DNA of 64,000 bases from Monoplex corrugatus (taxonomy: Eukaryota > Mollusca > Gastropoda > Littorinimorpha > Ranellidae), in assembly GCA_030674185.1 (NCBI GenBank), contig JAPXFY010000026.1, positions 33,302,167-33,366,166 on the forward strand. Reading direction: 5' to 3'. The notes below the pieces were generated by a model. That model had not been told where the DNA came from. It did no database searches and was given only the letters and a program-made list of their open reading frames with translations. Made by a program: the position numbers and the translations under genes. Positions 34,507 through 45,578 of the stretch are shown here, piece after piece. Every line of letters begins with the position of its first letter. The stretch's first letter is position 1.

Positions 34507-36622
34507 TGAATGCCTCTTCTTCAAAAGAACTCTTTACAACCATGAATCATCTCCTTGGCACACGAAAAGATTTACCTCTCCCAACAAAACATACAAATGA
34601 AGAACTCCCATCTGTATTCTCCAAGTATTTTACCACCAAAATACAAACTCTTCGTGACAGGCTTGACAGGACACCCTGTCAACCATGCCCACCTGACCCT
34701 TCCTTCTCTGGCACACCTCTTACTACTTTTACCCCAGTCTCACAAGAAGAAATTCTCAACACAATCAGATCCATGTCGTTCAAAACCTGCGAACTGGATC
34801 CTCTTCCAGGTTCTGTCTACGCCGACTGTCTCCCTACTCTCCTCCCATTCATCACTGACATCATCAACACTTCTCTTCAAACTGGAACTGTCCCAGATTC
34901 TTTCAAGTCTGCTATTGTTCACCCTCTCCTCAAGAAACACAATTTAGATCCAAATGAACTGAAAAATTACCGGCCTATCTCTAATCTCTCTTTCTTGTCA
35001 AAACTCCTTGAAAAAGTCGTCCTCAACCAGCTGAACTCTCACCTGTCTGCCAACAATCTCCTCAATCCTTTCCAGTCAGCCTACCGCCAGTGCCATAGCA
35101 CTGAAACTGCCCTACTACACATTCTCAACAATCTCCTCCTTGCAACTGATACTGGCAAAGTCTCTCTCCTCACACTCCTTGATCTGTCTGCAGCCTTTGA
35201 TACCATTGATCATGGTATTCTCCTTTCTAGACTTCATCATACTTTTGGCATCTCTGACATTGCTCTGTCTTGGTTCACTTCATACCTATCAAACAGAAAA
35301 CAAACCGTTCTCATCAATGGCACTTACTCTCAACCTGCATACCTGACCTGTGGTGTTCCACAAGGATCTGTCCTTGGCCCTGTTCTTTTCACTCTTTACA
35401 CCTCCCCCCTGTCCACCATCACCAACTCCCATTCTATAAAACACCACTTCTATGCTGATGACACCCAACTTCAAGACAGTGACTCACCTGATAATATACA
35501 GCGCCTGTTGACTCGCACCACTGAGTGTTACTCGGACATTAAGAACTGGATGACACACAATAGACTTCAGCTTAATGACGACAAAACAGAAGCTATCCTC
35601 ATTGGCACCCGTCAGAAACTTTCTCAGCTGCCTCCTCTTTCTCTCCCATTATGTAACACATCAGTCCCAATTTCTGATTCAGCTAAAAACCTTGGTGTCT
35701 GCATTGACTCTACCCTCTCCATGAACAACTTTGTTTCTCAAACTGCCAGATCCTGCTACTATCATCTCCATCGTATAAAGCTGATCAGGAAGTATCTCTC
35801 TGTCGAAACAACTGCAAAACTCGTTCTCTCCTTCATAATGTCTCGCATTGACTATTGCAATTCACTCCTGTCTGGTCTTCCTGCCTCCACCATTCACATC
35901 CTACAGCGCATTCAAAACAATGCTGCACGCCTTGTACTCAAAAAGAAAAAAGCTGACCACATATCTCCTCTCCTGGCACAACTTCACTGGCTCCCTGTAT
36001 CAAAGCGCATACAGTACAAACTAGACACCATGTGCTACAAAAGCCTCAATAACGCAGCCCCCGATTACCTGTCAAGCCTACTTGAGATCTATGTTCCCTC
36101 ACGTACCCTCCGCTCTGCCTCTGATCCTCTGACTCTTCGCTTTCCACGCACTAAGCTCAATACCTATGGTCCACGAGCCTTCTCTGTTTCTGGTCCACTC
36201 TCCTGGAACAAACTTCCTCTCTCAGTCCGTCAGCAACCTACTTTTGTCTCCTTCAAGTCCGCTCTCAAAACTCACCTTTTCTCTCCTGCATAAAATCCTA
36301 ACCTCACTCAACCCTCCCCTCTGCAGCCTGTCTCCGCTCGGAGGGAATCACATGGTTATAATATATAATTGTATGCTATGCTCTCTATAATTTTCCATTG
36401 CTTTTATTCTTGCTTTTATTGCTTTTATTCTTTCTCCCCATTTATAGCCATGCGTGTGTGTGGGTGTGTGTGTGTGTGTGTGTGTGTGTGTTGTCTGTAT
36501 GTGTGCGTGCGTGTGTGTGCGAGCGTGCGTGCCTGCGTGTGTGTCTGCTTCAGCGCTTAGATTTGATTTTATCAAGATTTTGCGCTATATAAATATTGTA
36601 ATTATTATTAATTATTATTATT
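34507..36622 (+). mobile_element. Young L2/CR1-type LINE, copy 2
   Basis: The 583-codon frame 34,542-36,293 encodes an intact RT and C-terminal region: ELKNYRPISNLSFL, LLDLSAAFDTIDHGIL, CGVPQGSVLGPVLFTLYTSP, HHFYADDTQLQDSD and KNLGVCIDSTLS, ending HLFSPA. The 5' end is truncated inside ORF2, so there is no endonuclease. The 3' UTR holds a GT tract and ends TGCGCTATATAAATATTG plus a TAATTATTA-type tail. Insertion is in the right arm exactly at the receptor B stop; the left arm has the empty site at 16,551-16,560. Only ACT is shared at the two edges, so the target duplication is very short or absent. Confidence 0.95.
36453..36546. repeat. GT-rich microsatellite in L2 3' UTR
   Basis: GT tract with GC variants within L2 copy 2, at the position equivalent to 32,517-32,611. 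Confidence 0.9.
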
Positions 36623-37304
36623 ACTCTTTTCACTGACAATGACAGTCGTGTTTTCAACATCTGGAATAGTTTTTCTTCTTGCACTTTCCATCGTCTCTGT
36701 GCTACAACAGTCCATACATGCAGTACTGGGTTGAGTGCAGACGCTAGTGGTAACATGAACACAACTATAGCAACATGGATTTCCTGGGACTCAGCACTAC
36801 CAGTACACAGAGTGATGACACTGGTCATACCGAGCAACATCCAGGGCACAGCATCTGTCACAGCCACTCTGACCAACAGGTGGACTGAAGAGTGCACAGG
36901 CTTTATCGTGGGGTTAACCAACGTCTGGTATTTGGTCATTCTCCTTTTGATGATGACCTGACCAGCTACAACTACTAAACACAATATGAGATTGAATGTT
37001 GCCATAACTGTGAACCACCGAAATGGTCGGTTACAAGTATGACAATCAAAAATAGCCAGACGACATAGTCCAGACTGACCATCAAGACCTAAATGTGACA
37101 ATCCAGGAAGGAAAGGTATCAGTGACAGTAACATTCCAGTGAACCATATTACTGTGCACGTGGTGGCTGTTGAACGTCGACTGAATCTCCAGGAAGGAAA
37201 GTAAAGGAGAATGACATGATCCATTGTGATGAACCATATGATCAGATTCGACACCTCTCTTGACAAAAGAAACAGATATCCAGCTAGTTTGCAAGTCACA
37301 CAGT

Positions 37305-38186
37305 TAGTCCATGTCTTTTCAAAGTAGATGTAACGTCCATGAAATACTTCATGTGCCGCTGTAACTATGCTGGTGTGGATTCCTGTACACATATTTGCAA
37401 TATGTAAATTGGCCAAGTACATGGCGAAACGTCCTTTAAATACTTTCTTTTCCACAAACAAACCCACGAAGCAAGCTAAAGTTCCGCAAGTGGCACTGAT
37501 ATTAACCAACCAAAAGTAACCTGTGTACACTTTAGATGGCAACAAATGTTCACAGGAAGACAGCACAGCCTGTGGAGCTACACATCTGAGTTTACTTGAC
37601 CGTCCTGAAAGTAAATTCACACAGCAAAATCTAAAGTCTGAAGCATGAATAGTTTTCACATTGATTAACTTTGACATCAGACTGAAACGAAACGTATAGA
37701 TAGGATTGTCACGTATGTCTAAGTCAGTCAGTTGTGGCACACTGTTAGTCCATATCTTTTCAAAGTAGATGTAACGTCCATGAAATACTTCATGTGCCGC
37801 TGTAACTATGCTGGTGTGGATTCCTGTACACATATTTGCAATATGTAAATTGGCCAAGTACATGGCGAAACGTCCTTTAAATACTTTCTTTACCACAAAC
37901 AAAACCACGAAGAAAGCTAAAGTTCCACAAGTGGCACTGATATTAACCAACCAAAAGAAAACTGTGTACACTTTAGATGGCAACAAATGTTCACAGGAAG
38001 ACAGCACAGCCTTTGGAGCTACACATCTGAGTTTACTTGACCGTCCAGAAAGTAAATTCACGCAGCAAAATCTAAAGTCTGAAGCAAGAATAGTTTTTAC
38101 ATTGATTAACTTTGACATCAGATTGAAACGAAACGTATAGATAGGATTGTCACGTATGTCTAAGTCAGTCAGTTGTGGCATATTTT
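37305..38186 (-). repeat. 441-bp tandem duplication inside receptor B
   Basis: GTTAGTCC recurs at 37,303 and 37,744, and GTTGTGGCA at 37,731 and 38,172, both 441 bases apart. The junction joins the first extracellular loop (WTNSV) to the LRR motif PQLTDLD. The left-arm copy (15,430-15,870) is single. The membrane-distal unit resembles the left arm more; the other has extra changes such as FVGLFVEKK in TM1. Confidence 0.95.
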
Positions 38187-40789
38187 TAAAGCCTGCAAAT
38201 CCCACAGTCTCTATAGCTGAACAAGACAGATTTAAACCTTGCAGTTCAGGTAAATACATGTCCAGTTCATCGTTAAATACTCGTAGAAGTGTTCTGGACA
38301 AGTCCAGTTTTTTCAATGCACGATGCACGTTGAACGGTTTGTTTGTCAGTGAGGACAGAGGGTTACCTGCTAAAATTAGAAACTTTAAATTCGATGTCTC
38401 TGAAAATACATTCATATTGACGTATGTTAAAAGGTTGCTGGTCAGATCGATAAACTGTAAGTTTGGTAGATCCACACCTGGTATTTCAATTAAATGACAG
38501 CGTGAAAGACTCAGCCATGTCAGATATACATTGGTACTGAAGTTCATCAACGTCATTCCTGAGCCTGAGGCATCTAGACAGCGAAGCTGGGGGAAGAGAT
38601 CAGCAGAGACAGGTTGATAACACGCGAAAGAGTGACCTTGACACCGACAGACTTCAGGACATGCCATATCACACAACCATTCATCATCTCGCTGTGGACA
38701 CTGACCCCAACCATCACAGAGATGATCTCCATGCACACAGACTGTGGAAGTTCGACACCTGTAGAAGCCAGGACATGCCACAGTCTCACAGTCTTGTTCG
38801 TCTTCGCCATAGGTACAATCAGAAAATCCGTTGCATCGTGTGTAAGCAGGGAGACAATATAACCAGTCCTCTCTACACCAGTAATGGGAGTCAGGACAAG
38901 TCTCGTCATGTTTCATCACCTGCTGGGTAAAGTAACCTGTGCCATCCAGGTTGATGAAAAGTCGTTGTTTTCTGTTGGCTTCCCTGTGATTGAACTCATG
39001 GCCATCGCACTTTTCATCAGAATCATCCAGACAATCTGCATGCCCATTGCAGCTTTGACCGTCTGACACACACTGACCATTGGAGCACAGAAACCAATTA
39101 CATGAGAGCTGTTGACAGAACGACTCATCACTGTTATCTGGGCAATCCTGTCTGAAATCACATACTAGAGTGTAAGGAACAGTTCTGATGTCATCACATT
39201 CAAACATATTCATAGTATATACAGCGCTTTTCCAAACAAGATCCTCACCAATGTTCTCCACATTCTTGTCCAGGAACACACATTGATGTAAAATGTTTCT
39301 ACTTCTACAGTGAGTATTGAGATCGCATGACGAGAACGAGTGAGTCCCATGACCATGGCTACACTGAAAAAAGGTCTGTAGTGTTGATGTGAACAGGGAC
39401 TGCGATGACAGCAGTTCACTGAACTCAACAGTCTGTACAGCAAGTATATCATTTTCTGAATAGGGCTTTGTTTCACACACCAATTTGTCAATGTCAATGT
39501 CCCATGGTGTTTTTCTTTGCTTCAACTTCATGAGAATAATTTGCATGCGTTCCTGGCGCCGCGCTGCCTTATATGCAGCATAAGCCACAAAATGATCCAT
39601 GTTGAAGATGACAGTGTTGTCAGACCATTTACGGAACTTGCTGTACATGACTGGTACAGACACCCAACCTGACACATTACCTACTATCACGCTAAAGAAT
39701 AACTTATTTTCAAAGATATGAAGAAAGTCTTGTTGTTCGCTTCTTGTTTTTACAGAAACGATTTTCCCATCCATTCTGCACACGAACGTGATAAAAACAA
39801 TCGATGCACTGTCTGTTTGCTAATCTCGATAAACTGAAAGCACTTGTCTCGTGAAGCCACAAACCACGACAACCAGGGGTGCTGAAGGGACAGTGTTCTG
39901 TTTCATCCTGTCCATCTGCACACTCTGTCTTCAGATTACAGTGGAGATGGTGCTGGAAGCTGGAATAGTGATCTACAGAACAGTTGAACAAGCCACTGGG
40001 AAACTGTTTTGGTTGACTGGACTGAGAATGGAAAGAAAAAACAATTCTCTGCTGTATTCGACACATTATCCTTTCTTGATTGTAAAAATGGACTTGAAGA
40101 TAGGATGAAGAAAACACCATTGACTTTGTGTCGTACTGAATGCACGCACGTGCTGCCTTTTCATGCCCTATGCTTACGTTCCTGGTGGCCAGTTCTAAGC
40201 AAGGAAGTCGTCTATCAACCCAGTATTTCCACTGAATGCTGACCATAATGACATGACCAAAAGGAGCTCTTAGTTCTCCTGTAACCTGGAACAAGGACAC
40301 GCTAGCGTATGTCTGCTGTGGTAGTATAATGTTTCCCGAATGTGCCGATGTATACTGCACGATCATACCATGAACCACAGTGGTCTCAATTCTAATGGTA
40401 ACTTTAGGGAAGTTCTCAAACATAAAACACATGCTGTTTTTTGAAGACTCAAAGATCGTTTCTTTCTGTGAATGAACACCACATTCGATATACTTACGGA
40501 AAGGTGCATTCTTAGAGCGACAGTGCGCATAGATGGTGGTTTTCCACGGACTGGATTCGCACCAATACGCCAGCCTTTGAATGTAAGCACGTACAAACAT
40601 ATCCTTTGGAACCTCGATACGCAAGAGACAGTAAACAGTAGAACCATCACACAGCCCGTACACCAGCCCTTGGGTTTAGGGAATCGTAGCAGTGTCTTCT
40701 TATCACAGCTTGACACATTGCGCTCTAGGATCGTGACGTTGGCTTGGTTGTACAGGTCTTCTGACCTGGACACATGCCATTGATATTCT

Positions 40790-41165
40790 CTGCTCTGGAA
40801 GTGATATTGTGTGCGCCGGAGGTGATATTCTGTGCACCGGAAGTGATAGTCTGGTACCGGAAAGGAGGTACGAATGTGCACGGAAGTGTTATTCTGTGCA
40901 CTGGAAGTGTTATTCTGTGACTGGAAGTGTTATTCTGTGCACCGGAAGTGACTATTTTGAGCACAGGAATGGATATTTTGTGCACTGGAAGTGATATTTT
41001 GTGCACATGAATGGATATTTTGTGCACCGGAAGTGATATTTTGAGCACAGGAAGGGATATTTTGTGCACTGGAAGTGATATTCTGTGTGCCTGAGGTGAT
41101 ATTCTGTGCACTGGAAGTTGTATTCTGTGCACCGGAAGAATTACTCTGTGCACTCGAAGTGGTGC
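40790..41165 (-). repeat. Expanded 30-bp glycosylation-repeat stalk of receptor B
   Basis: About twelve imperfect 30-bp units, more than in the left arm (12,612-12,830). Units are variants of NITSGAQ. Indels between units shift the frame, so three different frames carry repeat peptides. Confidence 0.85.
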
Positions 41166-41509
41166 TGATATTGCTATTGGTCTGATGAGTGATTACGTCT
41201 GCACTGACTGAAACAGTTAATATATCAATATATATCAACATGAACATCCACTCATACAGACAGCACTATCCAAACATAGGACACAGTCTAGAAAGACTCT
41301 AGATCGGTCCTTTGCCCATCATGTTATTGCTTCCGTACCCAACTTTTTCAGTTGAACACTACGTTTAAAAAAGAAATTTTTGTGGGGGTTTTTCCCTTTG
41401 ACATCCCCTGTAGATTTAAAAGCGTAACATTTCAAACAGACGGTAAAATAAAACGATACATTCACATATAGACATGAGTTTAGATTTTGGGTTTTGTTCA
41501 AGTGGGATT

Positions 41510-41700
41510 GAATACGCTCGGGCAATTCTGTATGCGCTCCAACCAAATCTACTAGCAATTATCTGGTAGACTCCTCGAGCCTGCAAAAAGCCCTATGTGC
41601 TGGCCGGTAAACGTGTGGTCTGGATGAGGTCTGAACCCACGACCAGTGTGTTACCAGCATGGCACTGTAACCAACTGTGTCAATGGGACCACAACAAATG
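41510..41700 (-). mobile_element. Possible tRNA-derived SINE, right-arm copy
   Basis: Reverse complement of 12,100-12,290, with a similar B-box-like GTTCAGACCTC. Its presence in both arms dates it before the duplication. Confidence 0.35.
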
Positions 41701-41786
41701 ATTGTATGGTACCCGCCGATTCTAACCACTGATCACCTGCCATTGCGTTACATGGTATGTGGTATGTATGATCAGACACAGGCAGA

Positions 41787-41794
41787 CACACACC

Positions 41795-41855
<61 letters not shown>

Positions 41856-41865
41856 CGCTCGCGCG

Positions 41866-41952
<87 letters not shown>

Positions 41953-41960
41953 CACGCACA
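41787..41960. repeat. (CA)n microsatellite
   Basis: CA tract with CGCTCGCGCGC core, the inverted counterpart of 11,861-11,990. Confidence 0.95.
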
Positions 41961-43270
41961 CACATTCGGGAGCATTTTTAAATGAGTCACGTGAATTTTT
42001 TTCAGTTAGCTGTCTAGGTGGCTGGATTGTGGCTGTACAGTAAGAATGATATAAACGATTCTTGTATATCGCTGTTTTCCAAACACATTTGGACTCGTTG
42101 CGCATAACATAGTTTACAAGACACAAATGTGGTTCTACGAGAATGAGACATTGCATTTCTTTGATCCCCAGAGTGACACATCTTGGCGTGAGCATCAGAT
42201 TTTTATTTACAGCTTCTGACTGATTCTTCGATTTAACGACCATGCCAGTGAGACAACCTTTCGAACGTAAACTCTTAAATGATGTGGGTCAACTTTCACA
42301 TGTATTTTTGTCTAGACTCAAAGCTCAACTTATTTTAGCACTTAATAGATAACGTACAAGCCCCAGGCTGCACGCTGCACTTGTCGCATGATGATTCTCA
42401 CCGCCGTATTGTGAAGACGACACACAAGTTGCAGCGTTTAGAGCATGTCGAGGCTTGCAAGAACCCGTCAAAATTGAAATGTACGTAGAGTATTGGTTGT
42501 CGTGGTGTAAAAGAACCCACACAGGCATAGGCATATTCAGAGGTGCGTGCGCGTATGCCCTGTGCCTTGTGAAGACTTGGGTGTGGTGAGCATCATGGGT
42601 CGATAGATAACCACGTTGTGTTTCCTCAAACAAAACCGTCAATGTGGAATAGCTAATCCATAGTTAGCCCTTTACAATGTAAGGGTCAGGGATAAAGCAA
42701 ATCCACACGCGGTTCATTCGTGAAACAGTCATATCAAGGGTCTTTGAATGGCAAAAGGCATGGCGCCCCCTGGTAGAGGGCAAAATACCCAAACACAGGT
42801 TTTTATATTTCTAATGCCTAGCTTCAAAGCAGGAGTGTTCCATTTTTGTTTTCTTTTGCCCGGTACACAAATGTTGAATCACTTGTCAAGAATTCACCAA
42901 AAGCACCCCACACCAAGTGAAGGATGTGAACTGTGGTGATACAACACCTAAGTGAACGGGGCATGTCCAGCGTGAGGCAGGTGGCAGCTGTGTGTGGAGT
43001 TCCACGGATGTGTCCCACAGTCAGAAGCAACCTGTCACATTCCGCTCTGTGCCAGTCAAGCGTTGAGACACATAACCAGCTTACTGCAGCTTCCTGTGTT
43101 ATATGAAGCAAAGCTGGAGTGACTTGTCCAGAGTACAATCCTTGCCATGGTGACATTTGCAATCTTCTGCATTAGATCCCTTCCCCTCACCCTGCCCCTC
43201 CCATCATGGTCATTGAACTTCTTCATACTTCTGATGCTGGTAAAAATTTTCTCTTGCCAGTCCTCGATTT
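41961..43270. other. Right-arm non-coding block
   Basis: Bases 41,961-42,120 match 11,860-11,690 and 42,415-43,160 match 3,685-2,900 in inverse order. About 295 bases at 42,120-42,415 have no left counterpart and replace 8 kb of left-arm insertions. The frame 42,325-42,642 (-) has no recognisable domain. Confidence 0.55.
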
Positions 43271-43271
43271 C

Positions 43272-43425
43272 AGGTAGACCCAGGGCGAAAATGCTGGACG
43301 GACTTGCAGAGTGGTTGGGAACGAGGAGGGTGGGGGAGATACTAGGGGCAACGAGAGATAGAGACAGATGGAAGTCCGTGATCGCCAACGCCATGCGGCA
43401 AGGCACCTGATGATGATGAGGAGTC
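43272..43425 (+). mobile_element. RTE-like LINE 3' end, truncated
   Basis: Encodes GRPRAKMLDGLAEWLGTRRV and ends ANAMRQGT plus a (GAT)n tail at 43,408-43,420. No counterpart was seen at the matching left-arm position near 2,880, so it probably inserted after the duplication. Confidence 0.75.
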
Positions 43426-44592
43426 CTCGATTTGTCTGCTGCCTTTAATACCATTGACCATTCCATCCTTCTCTTTCGAAAGTCTCGAACCAACTTTTGG
43501 AATTCACGGTATTGCTCATTCTTGGTTCTCCTATTATTTCTCTAATTGCTTTCAGTCAGCTTTCATCGACGGAAATCAGTCTGAGCCTGTTAGGTTTTCT
43601 TGCAGAGTTCCTCAGGGTCCTGTGCTAAAGCCTACCCTATTCACCCTTTATACCTCACCTAGCCAACGTCCTCAACCAGCATAACGTGAAACATCATGTT
43701 TTACACAGATGACTCATACCTTCGGAATAGCACCACCGCTAAAAATATCATTTACCTTATCTCAGAACCATCCAGCTGCTACGTTCATATCCAAAACTGG
43801 AGGACACAAAATAAACTACGGTTAAATGGTGATGAAACTGGAGCCATACACCGAAGAAAAAAAAGAAAAACATTTGCATCAATTTCACTGGATGCCATCT
43901 TGCTAGGCGACAACATCATTCTTCTTTCTGATTCTGTCAAAAACCTGATGTGACCTTGTAAAACACTTTCTATGCACACGTTTCTAATGCAGACCTGCCA
44001 GTTGTGCTACTATCAGATTCGGCGCATTGGTTACAGTCGAAGATATCTTTCATCTGAGGCTGCATCTAAGTTTGTGACATCTCTTATTCTGTCACGTCTT
44101 GATTATTATAACGCTGTCTTTTCCCATCTTCTCTCCTCTGTCAGCAATGCATACAAAACACAGCTGCTCGTCTTGTCCTCAGAAAGGAAAAGTTTGATCA
44201 TGTCAGTCCTTTCCTTCCCTCTCCTCGCTGGTTGCTTGTTTTGAACAGAATTGAATACAAGCTGGGTACCTTGTGTCACAAATCTATTCGACAGTCTGCT
44301 CCGTTATATTTTTGCAACAACATCAATATCCATACGACAACTCGCACTTTGCGCTCAGCTTCAGATACTCTTTCCCTTCAGATTTCTGGATTTAAATTAT
44401 CAACTATCGTCCATCGTTCTTTTGCTGTTTCAGGACTATCTGCCTGTCATAAACTTCCATTCTCCCTTCGTCTATTACCCACCGTTTCTGCTTTTAAATT
44501 CAATCTAGAAATCCACCTCCTTTCCCGACAATGAATTCTACAACTGCCTTTTTCCATCCGTTTGTGTGTATGTGTGCGTGTGTGTGTGTGTG

Positions 44593-44630
<38 letters not shown>

Positions 44631-44767
44631 GTGTGTGTGTATATGTGTGTGCGTGGATGTGTGTGTGTGTTGTGTGTGTGTGTGTGATGGTGTGTGTGTA
44701 TGTGTGTGTGCGTGTGTGTGTGTGTGCATGTGTGTGTGCGTGTGTGTGTGTGTGCGTGTGTGTGTAT

Positions 44768-44852
<85 letters not shown>

Positions 44853-44965
44853 TGTTTCGCATGTTGTAAGGTAGTCTGCGTAAATCATTTGCTAATGTCT
44901 GGTGATTGAGTGAGCTTTGATTTGAATTGCCATATAAACAGCGTAATGATTATTATTGTTATCCC
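43425..44965 (+). mobile_element. Old L2/CR1 LINE fragment with long GT tract
   Basis: Decayed RT: LSAAFNTIDHSILLF, GIHGIAHSWF, CRVPQGPVLKPTLFTLYTSP, MFYTDDSYL in place of YADD, and RRIGYSRRYLSSEAASKFVT. The C-terminal domain reaches 44,530. The 3' UTR is dominated by a GT tract and ends near 44,960 with GCGTAATGATTATTATTG. Inverted counterpart at 1,740-2,880. Confidence 0.85.
44560..44860. repeat. (GT)n microsatellite in L2 3' UTR
   Basis: About 300 bases of interrupted GT; the longest pure run is at about 44,775-44,845. The left-arm equivalent (1,658-1,728) is only about 70 bases. Confidence 0.95.
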
Positions 44966-45578
44966 TCAGCTTTTCATCTTCTGCACAACGTTGATATGAA
45001 CTAAGTGAAAGCCTAGCTTCAATACACTTTGATGCCTGTGTCAGGGCATGAGTTACTAGAAGGGAGCTGGAGACAGAGCTATACTAACCCAGGGAGTTAG
45101 CTCTAATTATTTTCCAGAGTTTACTTGGAACAGTTTTCTGCAAACAGGTTTTGCCTCAAAGCAGTGAAGGTTTGGATATCTTCTTCTACATGAGCCATCA
45201 GCCAGAGTGGACTTCTGGGGATAGGAGTATCCAACTTCTTGAACAAGGCAAAGACTTGTCACTGCTCAAGCCAGTAAATGCAGATAAGAAACACACTGGA
45301 GAAAAAGAAAGAAATCGTGAGCTGTTAGACAGAGGTGTCGGCAACATAATACATCAAGAAAAAGAGACCATTATTCATAAGTGAAAAACCATACATATAT
45401 GTCAACAGAGGAGTGATCAACAGAAGTAAAACAAGACAAGAAGCTGTAGGTAGAGTGGACTGGACAGGGCCAAAGGGTGACTTGTGGAAACTTAATGTCC
45501 ACTACGTACGTATTGTCACAGATGACGGGACACAATAAACTGTTTTGTGTCCACAGTGGTGCTTGTAACGAATGTCAG
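44966..45578. other. Receptor A 3' flank, right arm
   Basis: Reverse complement of 920-1,540. No supported gene; the frame 45,151-45,384 is not conserved with the left arm. Confidence 0.6.

Larger units (their letters stand above)
36550..41247 (-). pseudogene. GRL101-like receptor B, right copy, with duplicated TM1-TM2 and altered C-terminus
   Basis: The long frame 39,783-36,550 (1,077 codons) encodes the C-lectin-like end, LDLa modules (about residues 205-385), LRR N-cap and LRRs (about 390-580), and then helices. A 441-bp in-frame tandem duplication (37,305-37,745 and 37,746-38,186) repeats the last LRR, the Cys-rich linker, TM1 and TM2, so nine helices are predicted. DHV, PWML and NPVLH replace the DRY, CWxP and NPxxY motifs. 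An L2 inserted at the stop removes the last Thr and stop and adds a tail from L2 3' sequence. The N-terminal part lies in other frames: leader and glycosylation repeat at 41,247-40,790, CUB-like and LDLa at 40,663-39,860. Breaks lie near 40,672, 39,860 and 39,777; the last is shared with the left arm. A shorter product starting at the Met near 39,774 is possible. Confidence 0.78.

Noticed and set aside
34542..36293. 583-codon RT frame as a host gene
   Set aside because: It is the ORF2 of an L2/CR1 LINE, with a typical terminal tail and an empty site in the other arm.
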